Shown here: positions 49,817-57,684 of the stretch, in pieces
Layout of the letters: every line of letters starts with the position of its first letter
How positions within the stretch are numbered: the first letter of the stretch is position 1
Origin: DATKJS01 sp050015275
GTDB taxonomy: Bacteria > Acidobacteriota > Aminicenantia > Aminicenantales > Saccharicenantaceae
Length of the DNA stretch: 64,000 bases
NCBI GenBank assembly: GCA_050015275.1
Contig: JBEKBS010000014.1
Span: 10,605-74,604 of the forward strand
Direction of reading: 5' to 3'
Program-made: the position numbers and the translations under genes
Notes under the pieces: generated by a model
What the model saw: only the letters and a program-made list of their open reading frames with translations
Databases searched by the model: none
What the model was told of the DNA's origin: nothing

Positions 49817-49848
49817 GCGGCATCCTGTATAGCGGCATCCTGTATAAT
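49817..49848 (+). promoter_or_regulatory. duplicated -10 region of the aldo/keto reductase gene
   Basis: The 15-mer GCGGCATCCTGTATA occurs twice in perfect tandem (49817-49831, 49832-49846). The second copy runs into ATAG so that TATAAT (49843-49848) is created at the junction. No clear -35 is seen. The ATG is 19 bp further with GAGAGGTGACC as ribosome site. Confidence 0.6.
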
Positions 49849-49867
49849 AGTCCGGAGAGAGGTGACC

Positions 49868-51049
49868 ATGCAGTTCAGAGCGTTCGGCCGGACCGGCTGG
49901 AAGGTTTCCGCCCTCGGCTTCGGGTGCATGCGGCTGCCGACGTTCGACGAGGCGCCGCAGAGCGAGAAGATCGACAAAGAAACGGCGATCAGGATGATCC
50001 GAACGGCGGTCGACCGCGGGGTCAATTACATCGACACGGCCTATCCATATCACAACGGGGCCAGCGAGGTCGTCGTGGGCGAAGCCCTGAGGGACGGCTA
50101 TCGGACAAAAATCCGGCTGGCGACGAAATCCCCCGTGTGGCTGATCCGGCGGGCGGAGGATTTCGATACCTATCTCGACGAACAGCTCGGGAGGATGCAG
50201 ACGGGACACATCGATTTTTACCTCCTCCATGCCCTGAGCAAGCCACGCTGGGACTCCGTCCGCGAGCTCGGCGTCCTGCGGAGGGCGGAATCCGCCGTGA
50301 AGGACGGGCGGGTCGGGCATATCGGCTTCTCCTTCCACGACAAGCCAGAGGTCTTTCGGGAGATCGTCGACGGGTACGACGGCTGGACGCTTTGTCAGGC
50401 CCAGTACAATTACATGGACACGGAGAGCCAGGCGGGAACTGAGGGGCTGAGATATGCCGCCTCGAAAGGCCTCGCCGTCGTCGTCATGGAGCCCCTGCTC
50501 GGCGGCAGGCTGGCCAACCCGCCCGGGCCGGTCCGGGAGATCTTCGACCGCTTCGACCCGGCGCGCTCTCCCGCCGACCTGGCCCTGCAGTGGATCTGGG
50601 ACCAGCCGGAGGTTTCCGTCGTCCTGAGCGGGATGACGACGCCCGTCCAGGTGGAGGAGAACCTCCGCTCCGCGGAGAAGTCCGCCGTCCATTCCTTGAG
50701 GGCCGGTGAATCCCGTCTGGTCGATGAGGCCCGCCGGGCCTACCTTGGAAAAACTCCCATCCCCTGTACGAACTGCGGCTACTGCATGCCCTGCCCGAAC
50801 GGGGTCAACATCCCCCGGAATTTCGACCTGTACAACGGCGGCTACATCCACGAGGACCCGAGGACCAGCCGGGCCCTCTATGTGAGATTCCTGACCGAGG
50901 CCGAGAGGGCCGGCGCGTGCACGCAATGCGGGGCCTGCGAGGAGAAATGTCCCCAGGCGATCCCTGTCCGAAAATGGATGCCCAAGGTCCATGCCGTCCT
51001 GGGGGAAGGAAACGGCTATGACGATCATGGCCATGAGGATCACGGATGA
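49868..51049 (+). CDS. aldo/keto reductase with C-terminal 4Fe-4S ferredoxin-type domain
   Basis: 393 residues. The AKR TIM barrel (1-280) shows GFGCMRLP, the catalytic Tyr in DTAYPYHNG, and the His region in IDFYLLHAL. The C-terminal part has two cysteine clusters: CTNCGYCMPC-x-NGVN (about 300-311) and CTQCGACEEKCPQ (about 351-363). This arrangement is typical of a widespread, little-studied group of iron-sulfur AKRs in anaerobes, suggesting electron exchange with ferredoxin instead of, or besides, NADPH. The last residues are His/Asp-rich (YDDHGHEDHG), perhaps metal-binding. Substrate unknown. An SDR gene follows on the same strand after 51 nt. Confidence 0.92.
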   Translation: MQFRAFGRTGWKVSALGFGCMRLPTFDEAPQSEKIDKETAIRMIRTAVDRGVNYIDTAYPYHNGASEVVVGEALRDGYRTKIRLATKSPVWLIRRAEDFDTYLDEQLGRMQTGHIDFYLLHALSKPRWDSVRELGVLRRAESAVKDGRVGHIGFSFHDKPEVFREIVDGYDGWTLCQAQYNYMDTESQAGTEGLRYAASKGLAVVVMEPLLGGRLANPPGPVREIFDRFDPARSPADLALQWIWDQPEVSVVLSGMTTPVQVEENLRSAEKSAVHSLRAGESRLVDEARRAYLGKTPIPCTNCGYCMPCPNGVNIPRNFDLYNGGYIHEDPRTSRALYVRFLTEAERAGACTQCGACEEKCPQAIPVRKWMPKVHAVLGEGNGYDDHGHEDHG

Positions 51050-51100
51050 TCGTCACGGGCCTCTTCGGGCCGGGATGACGTGAGCGATGGAAGGAGCGAC

Positions 51101-51898
51101 ATGACCATATCGACCTACAGGACGGCTCTGATCACGGGCGCCTCGGCCGGGATGGGGGCCGAGTTCGCCGAGGCGCTCGCCGCCGCCGGCTCGAACCTCG
51201 TCCTCGTCGCCCGCCGGAAAGAGAAGCTGGACGTGCTCGCCGCCCGGCTGGCGGAGCGGCATGGCGTCACCGTCGAGGTCCTCCAGGCCGACCTCGAGAA
51301 GGACGAGGACCTCAAGCGGGTCGAAGGCCGGATCGCGGCCGAAAAGACGCTCGACCTCCTCATCAACAACGCCGGTTTCGGGAGCCCGGGACCGTTCTCG
51401 AAAACGGGCGTCGAGCCCTATCTCGCCATGATCCGGGTTCACGCGGCCGCTCCCGTCCGCTTGACCCGGGCCGCCCTGGACGGCATGGTCCTCCGCCGCC
51501 GGGGGTGGATCATCAACGTGGCCTCGATCGCCGCCTTCTCGCCCCTCTCGGGGCCGGTCTATAGCGCCACCAAGGCGTTCCTGGTCAGTTTCTCCCAGAA
51601 TCTCCAGTACGAACTGGAGGGGACGGGAGTCCGGATCCAGGCCCTCTGCCCGGGCCTGACACACACGGATTTCCATGAGGTGATCCGGATGGACATTTCA
51701 GGCCTCCCCGGGTTTCTGTGGATGTCGGCTCGGGCCGTTGTCCGGACCTCCCTCCGGGCGCTCGGCCGCCGGAAGGTCGTCTGCATCCCCGGCCTGAGGA
51801 ACCGGTTGATCACGGCTCCGATGAGGTGCGCTCCGACGGCGGCCCTCCTCAGATGGGTCGCGGGCCTTCCGTATTTCCGGAAAAAAGCCGGCGTCTGA
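51101..51898 (+). CDS. short-chain dehydrogenase/reductase
   Basis: 265 residues, classical SDR. The cofactor motif TGASAGMG is at about 12-19, NNAGFG at about 90, the catalytic Ser in VASIAAFS, and Tyr154/Lys158 in YSATKAF. It resembles the DltE/YqjQ-like group acting on lipids or ketones. ATG at 51101 is preceded by AAGGAGCGAC; a GTG at 51080 is less likely. It is downstream of the iron-sulfur AKR gene and probably shares its transcript. The C-terminal 60 residues are basic and hydrophobic and may touch the membrane. Confidence 0.9.
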   Translation: MTISTYRTALITGASAGMGAEFAEALAAAGSNLVLVARRKEKLDVLAARLAERHGVTVEVLQADLEKDEDLKRVEGRIAAEKTLDLLINNAGFGSPGPFSKTGVEPYLAMIRVHAAAPVRLTRAALDGMVLRRRGWIINVASIAAFSPLSGPVYSATKAFLVSFSQNLQYELEGTGVRIQALCPGLTHTDFHEVIRMDISGLPGFLWMSARAVVRTSLRALGRRKVVCIPGLRNRLITAPMRCAPTAALLRWVAGLPYFRKKAGV

Positions 51899-51958
51899 CC
51901 GTCTCCTCGCCACGGGGCCGCCGGCCCCCCCCGCCCGCGCGGGCGGGAGCTCCTCCGG

Positions 51959-51987
51959 TTGACACCCCCGGCCGGGCCCCTTATAAT
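51959..51987 (+). promoter_or_regulatory. consensus promoter of ssrA
   Basis: TTGACA (51959-51964), exactly 17 bp, and TATAAT (51982-51987): a full sigma70 consensus. The RNA starts 17 bp further on. Confidence 0.9.
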
Positions 51988-52004
51988 AAAATGGAAAGGA
52001 GTCT

Positions 52005-52355
52005 GGGGGCGAATTGGTCTCGACGGAGGTAATGAGACACAAGTGGCATGCCGAGGTCCCACCCACCTCGTTAAACCGGTGGAAAAAATTAACTGCAGAA
52101 CCTTTAGCAGTCGCGGCCTGATAGAAAGGCACGCCGTTTCCGGGGCCCTCTCCTGCGGGGCTTCGGGAGCGCCGACAAAGCAGGATAGCGAACCGGTTTC
52201 GCCCTGAGGCCGGCGAGCGAAGCACCTTCGGGGCTGGTCCTTCGGGGTCCTTCCTCTTCGGGCGCCGCGGGACGAGAAAGCTGAAGAGGATAAGCATGTA
52301 GGCACCTGCTGTTGAATGCCTTCGGACGCGGGTTCGATTCCCGCCGCCTCCACCA
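52005..52355 (+). ncRNA. ssrA: transfer-messenger RNA (tmRNA)
   Basis: Rescues ribosomes stalled on broken mRNA by trans-translation. The 5' end GGGGGCG pairs with CGCCTCC near the 3' end (52345-52351), followed by A and an encoded CCA (52353-52355). The 5' region carries GAATTGGTCTCGACGG and the 3' region a T arm with GGGTTCGATTCCC, both diagnostic. The tag frame begins at GCA 52095 (preceded by AAAAAATTAACT) and reads AEPLAVAA, then TGA TAG, a short tag with the usual LAVAA-like degradation end. The molecule is about 351 nt and one-piece. Confidence 0.96.
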
Positions 52356-52376
52356 GATCCGAAATTGAAGAACTTT

Positions 52377-53192
52377 ATGACGGATAAAGAACGGAAAGCC
52401 GGACGCGGCCGCCTCCTGGTTTCCCTGCTCCTCCTTGCCGGCCTGGCCCGGCCCGCCTTTCCCCAGACCGCCGGCAATCCCGGCCCCCGCTCCCGCTCCG
52501 ACGCCCGGAAGCCCCGGACCGTGGTCATCGACCCCGGGCACGGGGGGATCGAGCCCGGGGCCAGGGGCAAGCTCGGGACCGTCGAGAAGGACATCACCCT
52601 GGCCATCGCCCTCAAGCTCAAGGCCATGATCGAGAAGAACATGGCTTTCCAGGTCGTCCTGACCAGGGACAAGGACATGGACGTCCCGCTCGAGAACCGG
52701 GCCGCCATCGCCAACAACCAGAAAGCGGACGTCTTCATCAGCATCCACACCAACAGCTCCCGCCAGAAAAGCGCCGAAGGCTCGGAAACGTTCTTTCTGA
52801 GCACCGGGGCGACCCCGGACGAGGAGACCCGGCGGCTGGCCTACCTCGAGAACAACTCCTCGCGGATCGAGGACCACGTGGACAAGACGAGCGAGGAGGA
52901 CGTCAAAATGATCCTCTGGGACATGGCCCAGACCGCCTACATCCGGCAGAGCAGCCAGCTGGCGGAGATGATCCAGGCCGAGTTGAACTCGCTCCTGGGG
53001 ACGAGGAACCGGGGCATCAAGCAGGCCCCGTTCAAGGTCCTGACGGGCGCCGCCTGCCCCGCCGTCCTCATCGAGGCGGCCTTCATTTCCAACCCCGAAG
53101 AAGAGAAGAAGCTCGCCTCGGACGCGTTCCAGACGAGCGTCGCTGAGGCCATCTATCGCGGCCTCACGAAATACCTCCAGCTCTATCCGTGA
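52377..53192 (+). CDS. exported N-acetylmuramoyl-L-alanine amidase (Amidase_3)
   Basis: Cuts the amide bond between MurNAc and the stem peptide, usually during daughter-cell separation. 271 residues with a signal sequence (LLVSLLLLAGLARPAFPQ). The zinc site is built from His in VIDPGHGG, Glu in the DITLAIAL region, and His in ISIHTNSS; the catalytic Glu is in LIEAAFISNPEEE. There are no SPOR, LysM or AMIN domains. The ATG at 52377 lies only 21 nt after the tmRNA CCA, and no promoter or ribosome site is seen between, so it may depend on read-through from ssrA. The GerMN gene follows by 6 nt. Confidence 0.92.
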   Translation: MTDKERKAGRGRLLVSLLLLAGLARPAFPQTAGNPGPRSRSDARKPRTVVIDPGHGGIEPGARGKLGTVEKDITLAIALKLKAMIEKNMAFQVVLTRDKDMDVPLENRAAIANNQKADVFISIHTNSSRQKSAEGSETFFLSTGATPDEETRRLAYLENNSSRIEDHVDKTSEEDVKMILWDMAQTAYIRQSSQLAEMIQAELNSLLGTRNRGIKQAPFKVLTGAACPAVLIEAAFISNPEEEKKLASDAFQTSVAEAIYRGLTKYLQLYP

Positions 53193-53198
53193 ACACCC

Positions 53199-53792
53199 AT
53201 GGCCGATAAGAAGAACCCGTGGAAGCCGGCCCTCATCCTGGGAGTTCTTCTCGTCGTCCTGGCCGTCCTCGTCATCATTTTCTTCACCGGTGGCGAGCGG
53301 GAAAAGGTCCGGCGTCTCGCCGAGGCCGGCCTCCCCAAGGCCCAGCCGCCCGCCGGCGAACCCGCGGTCCGGAAGACCGTGACCCTCTTTTTCCTTTCCG
53401 ACGATGATGACCTTCTCCACGGTGAAACGCGGGAGATCGCCGTGGGCCCGTCGGCGGCCGATGAGGCGGAGCGGGCCCTGGCCGAGCTCGTCAAGGGGTC
53501 GGCGAGATCCCTCATCTCGCCCCTCCCGGCCGAGACGCGGGTCCGCCAGGTGTTCATCACCAAAGACGGCATCGCGTATGTCGATTTCGGCCGGGAGATC
53601 GTGGACAAGTTCTCCTACGGGTCCTCGTCGGAGCTCTCGGCCGTCTATGCCGTAGTCAATACCCTGGCCTTCAACTTCAAATCGGTTAAGAAGGTGGCCA
53701 TCCTGGTCGAAGGCGCCGAAAAGGAGACGCTGGGCGGTCACGTCGACCTAACACGGCCCTTCCCCCCCGACTATTCGATCGTGGCCAAATGA
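53199..53792 (+). CDS. membrane-anchored GerMN-domain protein
   Basis: 197 residues: cytoplasmic start (MADKKNPWKP), one transmembrane helix (about 11-30), and a periplasmic GerMN domain (about 58-185) with VTLFFLSDDDDLLHGETREI, then LAELVKGSARSLISPLPAETRV and VYAVVNTLAFNFKSVKKVAIL. GerMN domains occur in the spore protein GerM and in many non-sporulating bacteria, where they often sit beside an amidase gene, as here. A role in peptidoglycan remodelling or amidase regulation fits. It is coupled to the upstream amidase (6-nt gap) and followed by der after 13 nt. Confidence 0.87.
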   Translation: MADKKNPWKPALILGVLLVVLAVLVIIFFTGGEREKVRRLAEAGLPKAQPPAGEPAVRKTVTLFFLSDDDDLLHGETREIAVGPSAADEAERALAELVKGSARSLISPLPAETRVRQVFITKDGIAYVDFGREIVDKFSYGSSSELSAVYAVVNTLAFNFKSVKKVAILVEGAEKETLGGHVDLTRPFPPDYSIVAK

Positions 53793-53805
53793 AGCCAGGC
53801 CGCCC

Positions 53806-55122
53806 GTGAAGACGCTTCCCCGGGTCGTCATCGTCGGTTTCCCGAATGTCGGCAAGTCCGCTCTTTTCAATAGGATCCTCGGGAAAAAGAAGTCCCTCGT
53901 CCACTCCCTGCCGGGGATGACCCGGGACAGCCTGGCGGCGCCGTGCACGGTCGGCGGCCGGAGCTTCCTCCTCGTCGACACGGGCGGGCTCTTCGGCGTC
54001 GAGGACGAGCCCATGAGCGGGAAGGTCCGGGAGAGGGCTTGGGCCGAGGCCCAGGCGGCCGACCTCATCCTTTTCGTCCTCGACGGGAAACGCGATATCG
54101 CCCCGGCCGAAGAGGATCTTTATCGTTCGCTGAAAAAGCTCGACAAGCCCGTCCTCCTCGTCGTCAACAAGGTCGATTCTCCCGTCCAGGAAGAGACGAT
54201 GACGGCCGAGTATTATCGGCTGGGCGAAAAGGACATCCTCTTCGTCTCGGCCGAGCACAAGCTCAACATCGGTCCCCTCGAAGAGGCCCTGGCCTCAGCC
54301 CTCCCGGAGGGGCCGCCGGCGCGTGAAGAGCAGGAACCTCTCCGGATCGCCATCGTCGGCCGGATCAACGTCGGTAAGTCCTCGCTCATCAACTGGCTGG
54401 TCGGGGAGGAGCGGCTCCTGGTCAGCGAAACTCCCGGAACGACCCGGGACAGCACCGACACGGTCATCGTCCGCGACGGGAAACCGTTCTGCCTGGTGGA
54501 CACGGCCGGCATCCGGAAGTTCGGCGGGACCCGGGACAGCCGCGAAAAAGCGGGGATCATCCGGGCCCAGGCGAACATCCGCCAAGCGGACGTCATCTGT
54601 CTCGTCCTCGACGTCCGGGAGTTTCCCACCCGCCAGGACGCCCATGTCGCCCAGTTGGCCCACGACTCCGGGAAGCCCCTGGTCATCGCCCTCAACAAGT
54701 GGGACCTCGTGGACACCAGGTCCGTCGATCCCGAGGTCTTCCGCGACGCGGTCTACCGGAAGCTCTCGTTCGTCGGCTACGCCCCCCTCGTTTTCGTTTC
54801 GGCCCTGACAGGGCATCGGGTTATCAAGATCCTGGACATGGCGGAAAAGGTCTATGCGAATGCCTCCCGGCGCGTCGAGACGTCGCGGCTCAACGACTTC
54901 CTGGCCCGGGCCTCGGAAGCCCATCCGCCCCGCCTGAGGAGCGGGGCCAGGGCCAAGCTCCGCTACATGACCCAGAAGGGCGTCCTCCCTCCGACGTTCA
55001 TCCTCTTCATCGGGAGCCGGGGCTCCCTGTCCCCGGCCTACGAAAGGCACTTCCTCGAGCTGCTGCGGGAAGCCTTCGGCTTCGAAGGGACGCCCCTCCG
55101 CCTTTTCGTCCGGACCAGCTGA
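53806..55122 (+). CDS. der: GTPase Der (EngA), ribosome biogenesis
   Basis: Double-GTPase needed for 50S subunit maturation. The 438-residue protein has two G domains: G1 motifs GFPNVGKSALFN (about 11-22) and GRINVGKSSLIN (about 185), switch/DTGG and DTAG motifs, and NKVD and NKWD specificity motifs. The C-terminal KH-like domain (SRLNDFL, KLRYMTQKGVLPPTF) is complete. The start is GTG at 53806, 13 nt after the GerMN stop. A repeated element begins at its stop codon. Confidence 0.97.
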   Translation: MKTLPRVVIVGFPNVGKSALFNRILGKKKSLVHSLPGMTRDSLAAPCTVGGRSFLLVDTGGLFGVEDEPMSGKVRERAWAEAQAADLILFVLDGKRDIAPAEEDLYRSLKKLDKPVLLVVNKVDSPVQEETMTAEYYRLGEKDILFVSAEHKLNIGPLEEALASALPEGPPAREEQEPLRIAIVGRINVGKSSLINWLVGEERLLVSETPGTTRDSTDTVIVRDGKPFCLVDTAGIRKFGGTRDSREKAGIIRAQANIRQADVICLVLDVREFPTRQDAHVAQLAHDSGKPLVIALNKWDLVDTRSVDPEVFRDAVYRKLSFVGYAPLVFVSALTGHRVIKILDMAEKVYANASRRVETSRLNDFLARASEAHPPRLRSGARAKLRYMTQKGVLPPTFILFIGSRGSLSPAYERHFLELLREAFGFEGTPLRLFVRTS

Positions 55123-55257
55123 CCGCCGCGGGTTTTGCTGGCTAGCACCGCGGCAGTCATCACGAGGCGCAAAGCGGCGTGGCAATATTCTCCAGATTTC
55201 CCCATGGTCTCCCTCGGAGAGACCGTGATGGCCGCCGCGGGTTTTGCTGGCTAGCAC
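55123..55257. repeat. 26-bp direct repeat flanking a REP-like core after der
   Basis: A 26-bp sequence starting CCGCCGCGGGTTTTGC and ending GGCTAGCAC occurs identically at 55123-55148 and 55232-55257. Copy 2 is flanked by GCCGCCG/CGGCGGC arms that form a perfect 7-bp stem. The 83 bp between contain GTCATCACGAGGCGCAAAGC followed by GGCGTGGCAA, which resembles a widespread REP-type consensus, and a GGTCTC...GAGACC hairpin. The first copy begins directly after the der stop codon. Confidence 0.75.
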
Positions 55258-55289
55258 GGCGGCCTGGCCCCCGAATGGCCGCTTTCTCC

Positions 55290-55318
55290 TTGACTTTGGG
55301 GGCCCGTTGGTTTATAAA
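55290..55318 (+). promoter_or_regulatory. promoter of the TPR lipoprotein gene
   Basis: TTGACT (55290-55295), 17 bp, TATAAA (55313-55318). The ATG at 55377 has AAGGAGG upstream. Confidence 0.65.
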
Positions 55319-55376
55319 ATATCTTTGTCTTTCTGTCCCTGCAAAGAAGTGATGAGCAGAATATAAGGAGGTCAGG

Positions 55377-56381
55377 ATGTTTCGAAAAAGGACCTATGGT
55401 CTTCTCCTCGCCGTCATCGCCCTCGCCTTTGTTTTCTCGATCACCGCGTGCGATCAGCTGAGCGTCTCCAAGCTTTCGGCCAATTATCATCTCGCCAAAG
55501 CCAACCGCTTTTTCACCGACAACCAGTATCGCAAGGCCATCACCGAGTACGAACTGACTCTGAAGGACAATCCCCAGATGATCGAGGCCTACCGGTTCCT
55601 CGGGGAGAGCTACAAGCAGCTCTACAAGCCCGGCGTCGACAACCCGGAGAACAACGACAAGAAAACCAAGGCCCTGGACGCGCTGAACAAGGCCCTGGCG
55701 ATCGAGCCCAACAACAAGGACATCATCTACTCCCTGGGCGATATGTACGACAAGCTGAGGAGCTTCGACCAGGCCGAGAAGCTCTACCTCCGCATCATCG
55801 AGCTCGACCCCACCAACATGAGCAACTACTACGTCGTCGCCGAGTTCTACAAGAGATACGCCGGGGAGAAGAAGGAGATCGCCCGGAAGGCCGAATCCAT
55901 GTACCTCCGCCGGATCGAGACGGACCCGGAGAACCCCCAGGGCTACGCATACATGGCCAGCTACCTGGAATCCCTCCAGGCCTCCGACCCGAACATCCTG
56001 CTGAAATATTTCGAGACGGCTGCCGAGTACCGGGACAGGATCCTCGTCCTTCAGCCCAACTCCGCGGAGGCCTGGCTGGCCAAGGGCATCAACGAGTGGA
56101 GCCGGGCCTACCGCTTCCAGTTCATTCCCACGGAGCAGAGGCTGGCGACCGCCAACCAGTGCCTGAAGACCCTCCAGAAGGCCATCTCGATCGACCCGAA
56201 CTATCCGGAGCCGTACGCCTACCTGAGCGTCCTCTACAGGAGCACGCTCCGCGTGCTCGAGCCCGAGAAAGAAACCCGCTACATCGCCGAGGCCGACAAG
56301 GCCATCGAGAAGTTCCAGGAACTGAGGAAACGGCTGGCCGAACGGAAGAAGCTCGAAGAAGAGCTGAAGAAGACAGGCTGA
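55377..56381 (+). CDS. TPR-repeat lipoprotein
   Basis: 334 residues. The signal peptide ends in the lipobox SITACD (Cys about 25), predicting a lipid-anchored periplasmic protein. The Asp after the Cys would favour inner-membrane retention under the E. coli rule. At least five TPR units follow (YHLAKANRFFTDNQYRKAIT, KALDALNKALAIEPNNKD, DQAEKLYLRIIELDPTN, KAESMYLRRIETDPENPQG, KTLQKAISIDPNYPEPYAYL). The C-terminus is a charged helix. It is likely a scaffold in envelope assembly, the partner unknown. A strong terminator follows, so it is probably monocistronic. Confidence 0.85.
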   Translation: MFRKRTYGLLLAVIALAFVFSITACDQLSVSKLSANYHLAKANRFFTDNQYRKAITEYELTLKDNPQMIEAYRFLGESYKQLYKPGVDNPENNDKKTKALDALNKALAIEPNNKDIIYSLGDMYDKLRSFDQAEKLYLRIIELDPTNMSNYYVVAEFYKRYAGEKKEIARKAESMYLRRIETDPENPQGYAYMASYLESLQASDPNILLKYFETAAEYRDRILVLQPNSAEAWLAKGINEWSRAYRFQFIPTEQRLATANQCLKTLQKAISIDPNYPEPYAYLSVLYRSTLRVLEPEKETRYIAEADKAIEKFQELRKRLAERKKLEEELKKTG

Positions 56382-56403
56382 TCCTCGACGGACGAACGAA
56401 GCT

Positions 56404-56442
56404 TGCGCTCTGCCCCCCGGGGGGCGGGGCGCATTTTTTTTT
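56404..56442 (+). terminator. strong intrinsic terminator
   Basis: GCGCTCTGCCCCCC pairs with GGGGGGCGGGGCGC (about 56405-56432, with G-T pairs), followed by a run of nine T (56434-56442). It ends the lipoprotein transcript and lies 24 bp before the rhomboid ATG. Confidence 0.88.
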
Positions 56443-56465
56443 GGCCGGGGAGACCATGAGACCCG

Positions 56466-57122
56466 ATGTTCATTCCGCTCCACGATGAGAACCCGACCTC
56501 CCGGGTGCCTTACGTCACGCTGTCCCTGATCGCGATCAACGTCCTCGTCTTCTGCCTCGGGGCTTTCTCCCCTCAGGGAGTTCAGATGGGCGCCCTGCGG
56601 TTCGGCTCCATCCCCTACGAGATCAGCCATTTCCGGTCCCTTGACCAGGCCCTCCGGGTCCCGCCGCTCCTCTCCCTGCTCACGAGCCTTTTCGTTCACG
56701 GGAGCCTCTTCCATCTCCTGGGGAACATGCTTTACCTGTGGATCTTCGGCAACAACATCGAGGACTTTCTGGGAAGCTTCCGTTTCGTTCTTTTTTACCT
56801 CGTCTGCGGCCTGGCCGCCGGCCTGACCCAGGTCGCGGCGACCCCGAGCTCTCAAATCCCCATGATCGGGGCGAGCGGCGCGATCGCAGGGGTCCTCGGG
56901 GCCTATTTGGTCCTTTTCCCCCGGGCCCGGGTCCTGACCCTCGTCCTCTTCTTCATCGTCCCCGTCCCCGCGGGGATCGTCCTTGGGCTCTGGTTCGTAG
57001 CGCAGCTCGTGAACGTCGGAATGGGCGGCGGCGTCGCCTGGTTCGCCCATATCGGGGGCTTCCTGACAGGCATCGGGCTCGTCCTTGTCGCCCTCCGGCG
57101 AAAAGCCGGGAGGCGGGCTTGA
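56466..57122 (+). CDS. rhomboid-family intramembrane serine protease
   Basis: 218 residues with six predicted transmembrane helices. The nucleophile Ser is in GASGAIAGVLG (about residue 139) and the catalytic His in WFAHIGGFLTG (about 195). The loop motif HGSLFHLLGNMLYLWIFG is conserved. Rhomboids cut membrane proteins inside the bilayer; the substrate is unknown. ATG at 56466 gives the usual MFIPLHDENPT start; ATG at 56456 is in another frame. No promoter is obvious between the strong terminator and the gene, so expression may rely on read-through or a weak start. Confidence 0.94.
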   Translation: MFIPLHDENPTSRVPYVTLSLIAINVLVFCLGAFSPQGVQMGALRFGSIPYEISHFRSLDQALRVPPLLSLLTSLFVHGSLFHLLGNMLYLWIFGNNIEDFLGSFRFVLFYLVCGLAAGLTQVAATPSSQIPMIGASGAIAGVLGAYLVLFPRARVLTLVLFFIVPVPAGIVLGLWFVAQLVNVGMGGGVAWFAHIGGFLTGIGLVLVALRRKAGRRA

Positions 57123-57180
57123 TAAGGCGGCCCAAGGCAGACCCCGCCTGGGCCGGGAAGCCGGATTGGACCCGAACAAG

Positions 57181-57209
57181 TTGACAATTCCCTTTAGATT
57201 TAGTATTTT
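57181..57209 (+). promoter_or_regulatory. promoter of the rplM-frr operon
   Basis: TTGACA (57181-57186), 17 bp, TATTTT (57204-57209). The leader to rplM is about 30 nt. Confidence 0.75.
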
Positions 57210-57247
57210 AGTGCATCACTGAATCTCTGCTTAAAGGTTAGAAGCTC

Positions 57248-57676
57248 ATGAGGACGTTTATTCCAAAAAAGGACGATATCGAACAGAAGTGGTGGCTGGT
57301 CAACGCCGAGGGAAAGATCCTCGGCCGCCTGGCCACCGAAGTCGCCGACCTGCTCCGGGGGAAGAAGAAGCCCCAGTTCACCAGCCATCTGGATACCGGG
57401 GACTTTGTGGTCGTGGTCAACGCCGAGAAGGTCAGGGTCACCGGCCGGAAGCTCGACCAGAAAACCTATTACTCCCATTCGCAATACCCCGGGGGGATCA
57501 AGGCAGAGACGCTCAAGGACCTCCTTGAGAGGAAGCCGGAAGAGGTCATCAAGAGAGCGGTCTGGGGGATGATCCCGAAGGGCAAGCTCGGCCGGGCCGT
57601 CTACAAGAAGCTCAAGGTCTACCGCGGTCCGAGCCACCCGCACGAAGCCCAGAACCCCCAGGAATACCAGATCTAG
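57248..57676 (+). CDS. rplM: 50S ribosomal protein L13
   Basis: Early-assembly 23S rRNA-binding protein of 142 residues. WWLVNAEGKILGRLATEVADL, the KVRVTGRKLDQKTYYSHSQYPGG region (split) and RAVWGMIPKGKLGRAVYKKL are typical. First gene of the operon rplM-rpsI-rpsB-tsf-pyrH-frr, driven by the promoter at 57181-57209. The leader is too short for a long autoregulatory structure. rpsI follows 8 nt after the stop. Confidence 0.98.
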   Translation: MRTFIPKKDDIEQKWWLVNAEGKILGRLATEVADLLRGKKKPQFTSHLDTGDFVVVVNAEKVRVTGRKLDQKTYYSHSQYPGGIKAETLKDLLERKPEEVIKRAVWGMIPKGKLGRAVYKKLKVYRGPSHPHEAQNPQEYQI

Positions 57677-57684
57677 GAGGCATC

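Noticed and set aside
49280..49867. N-terminal extension of the aldo/keto reductase
   Set aside because: It overlaps the end of the glycosidase gene and the small minus-strand gene, and a promoter and ribosome site precede 49868.
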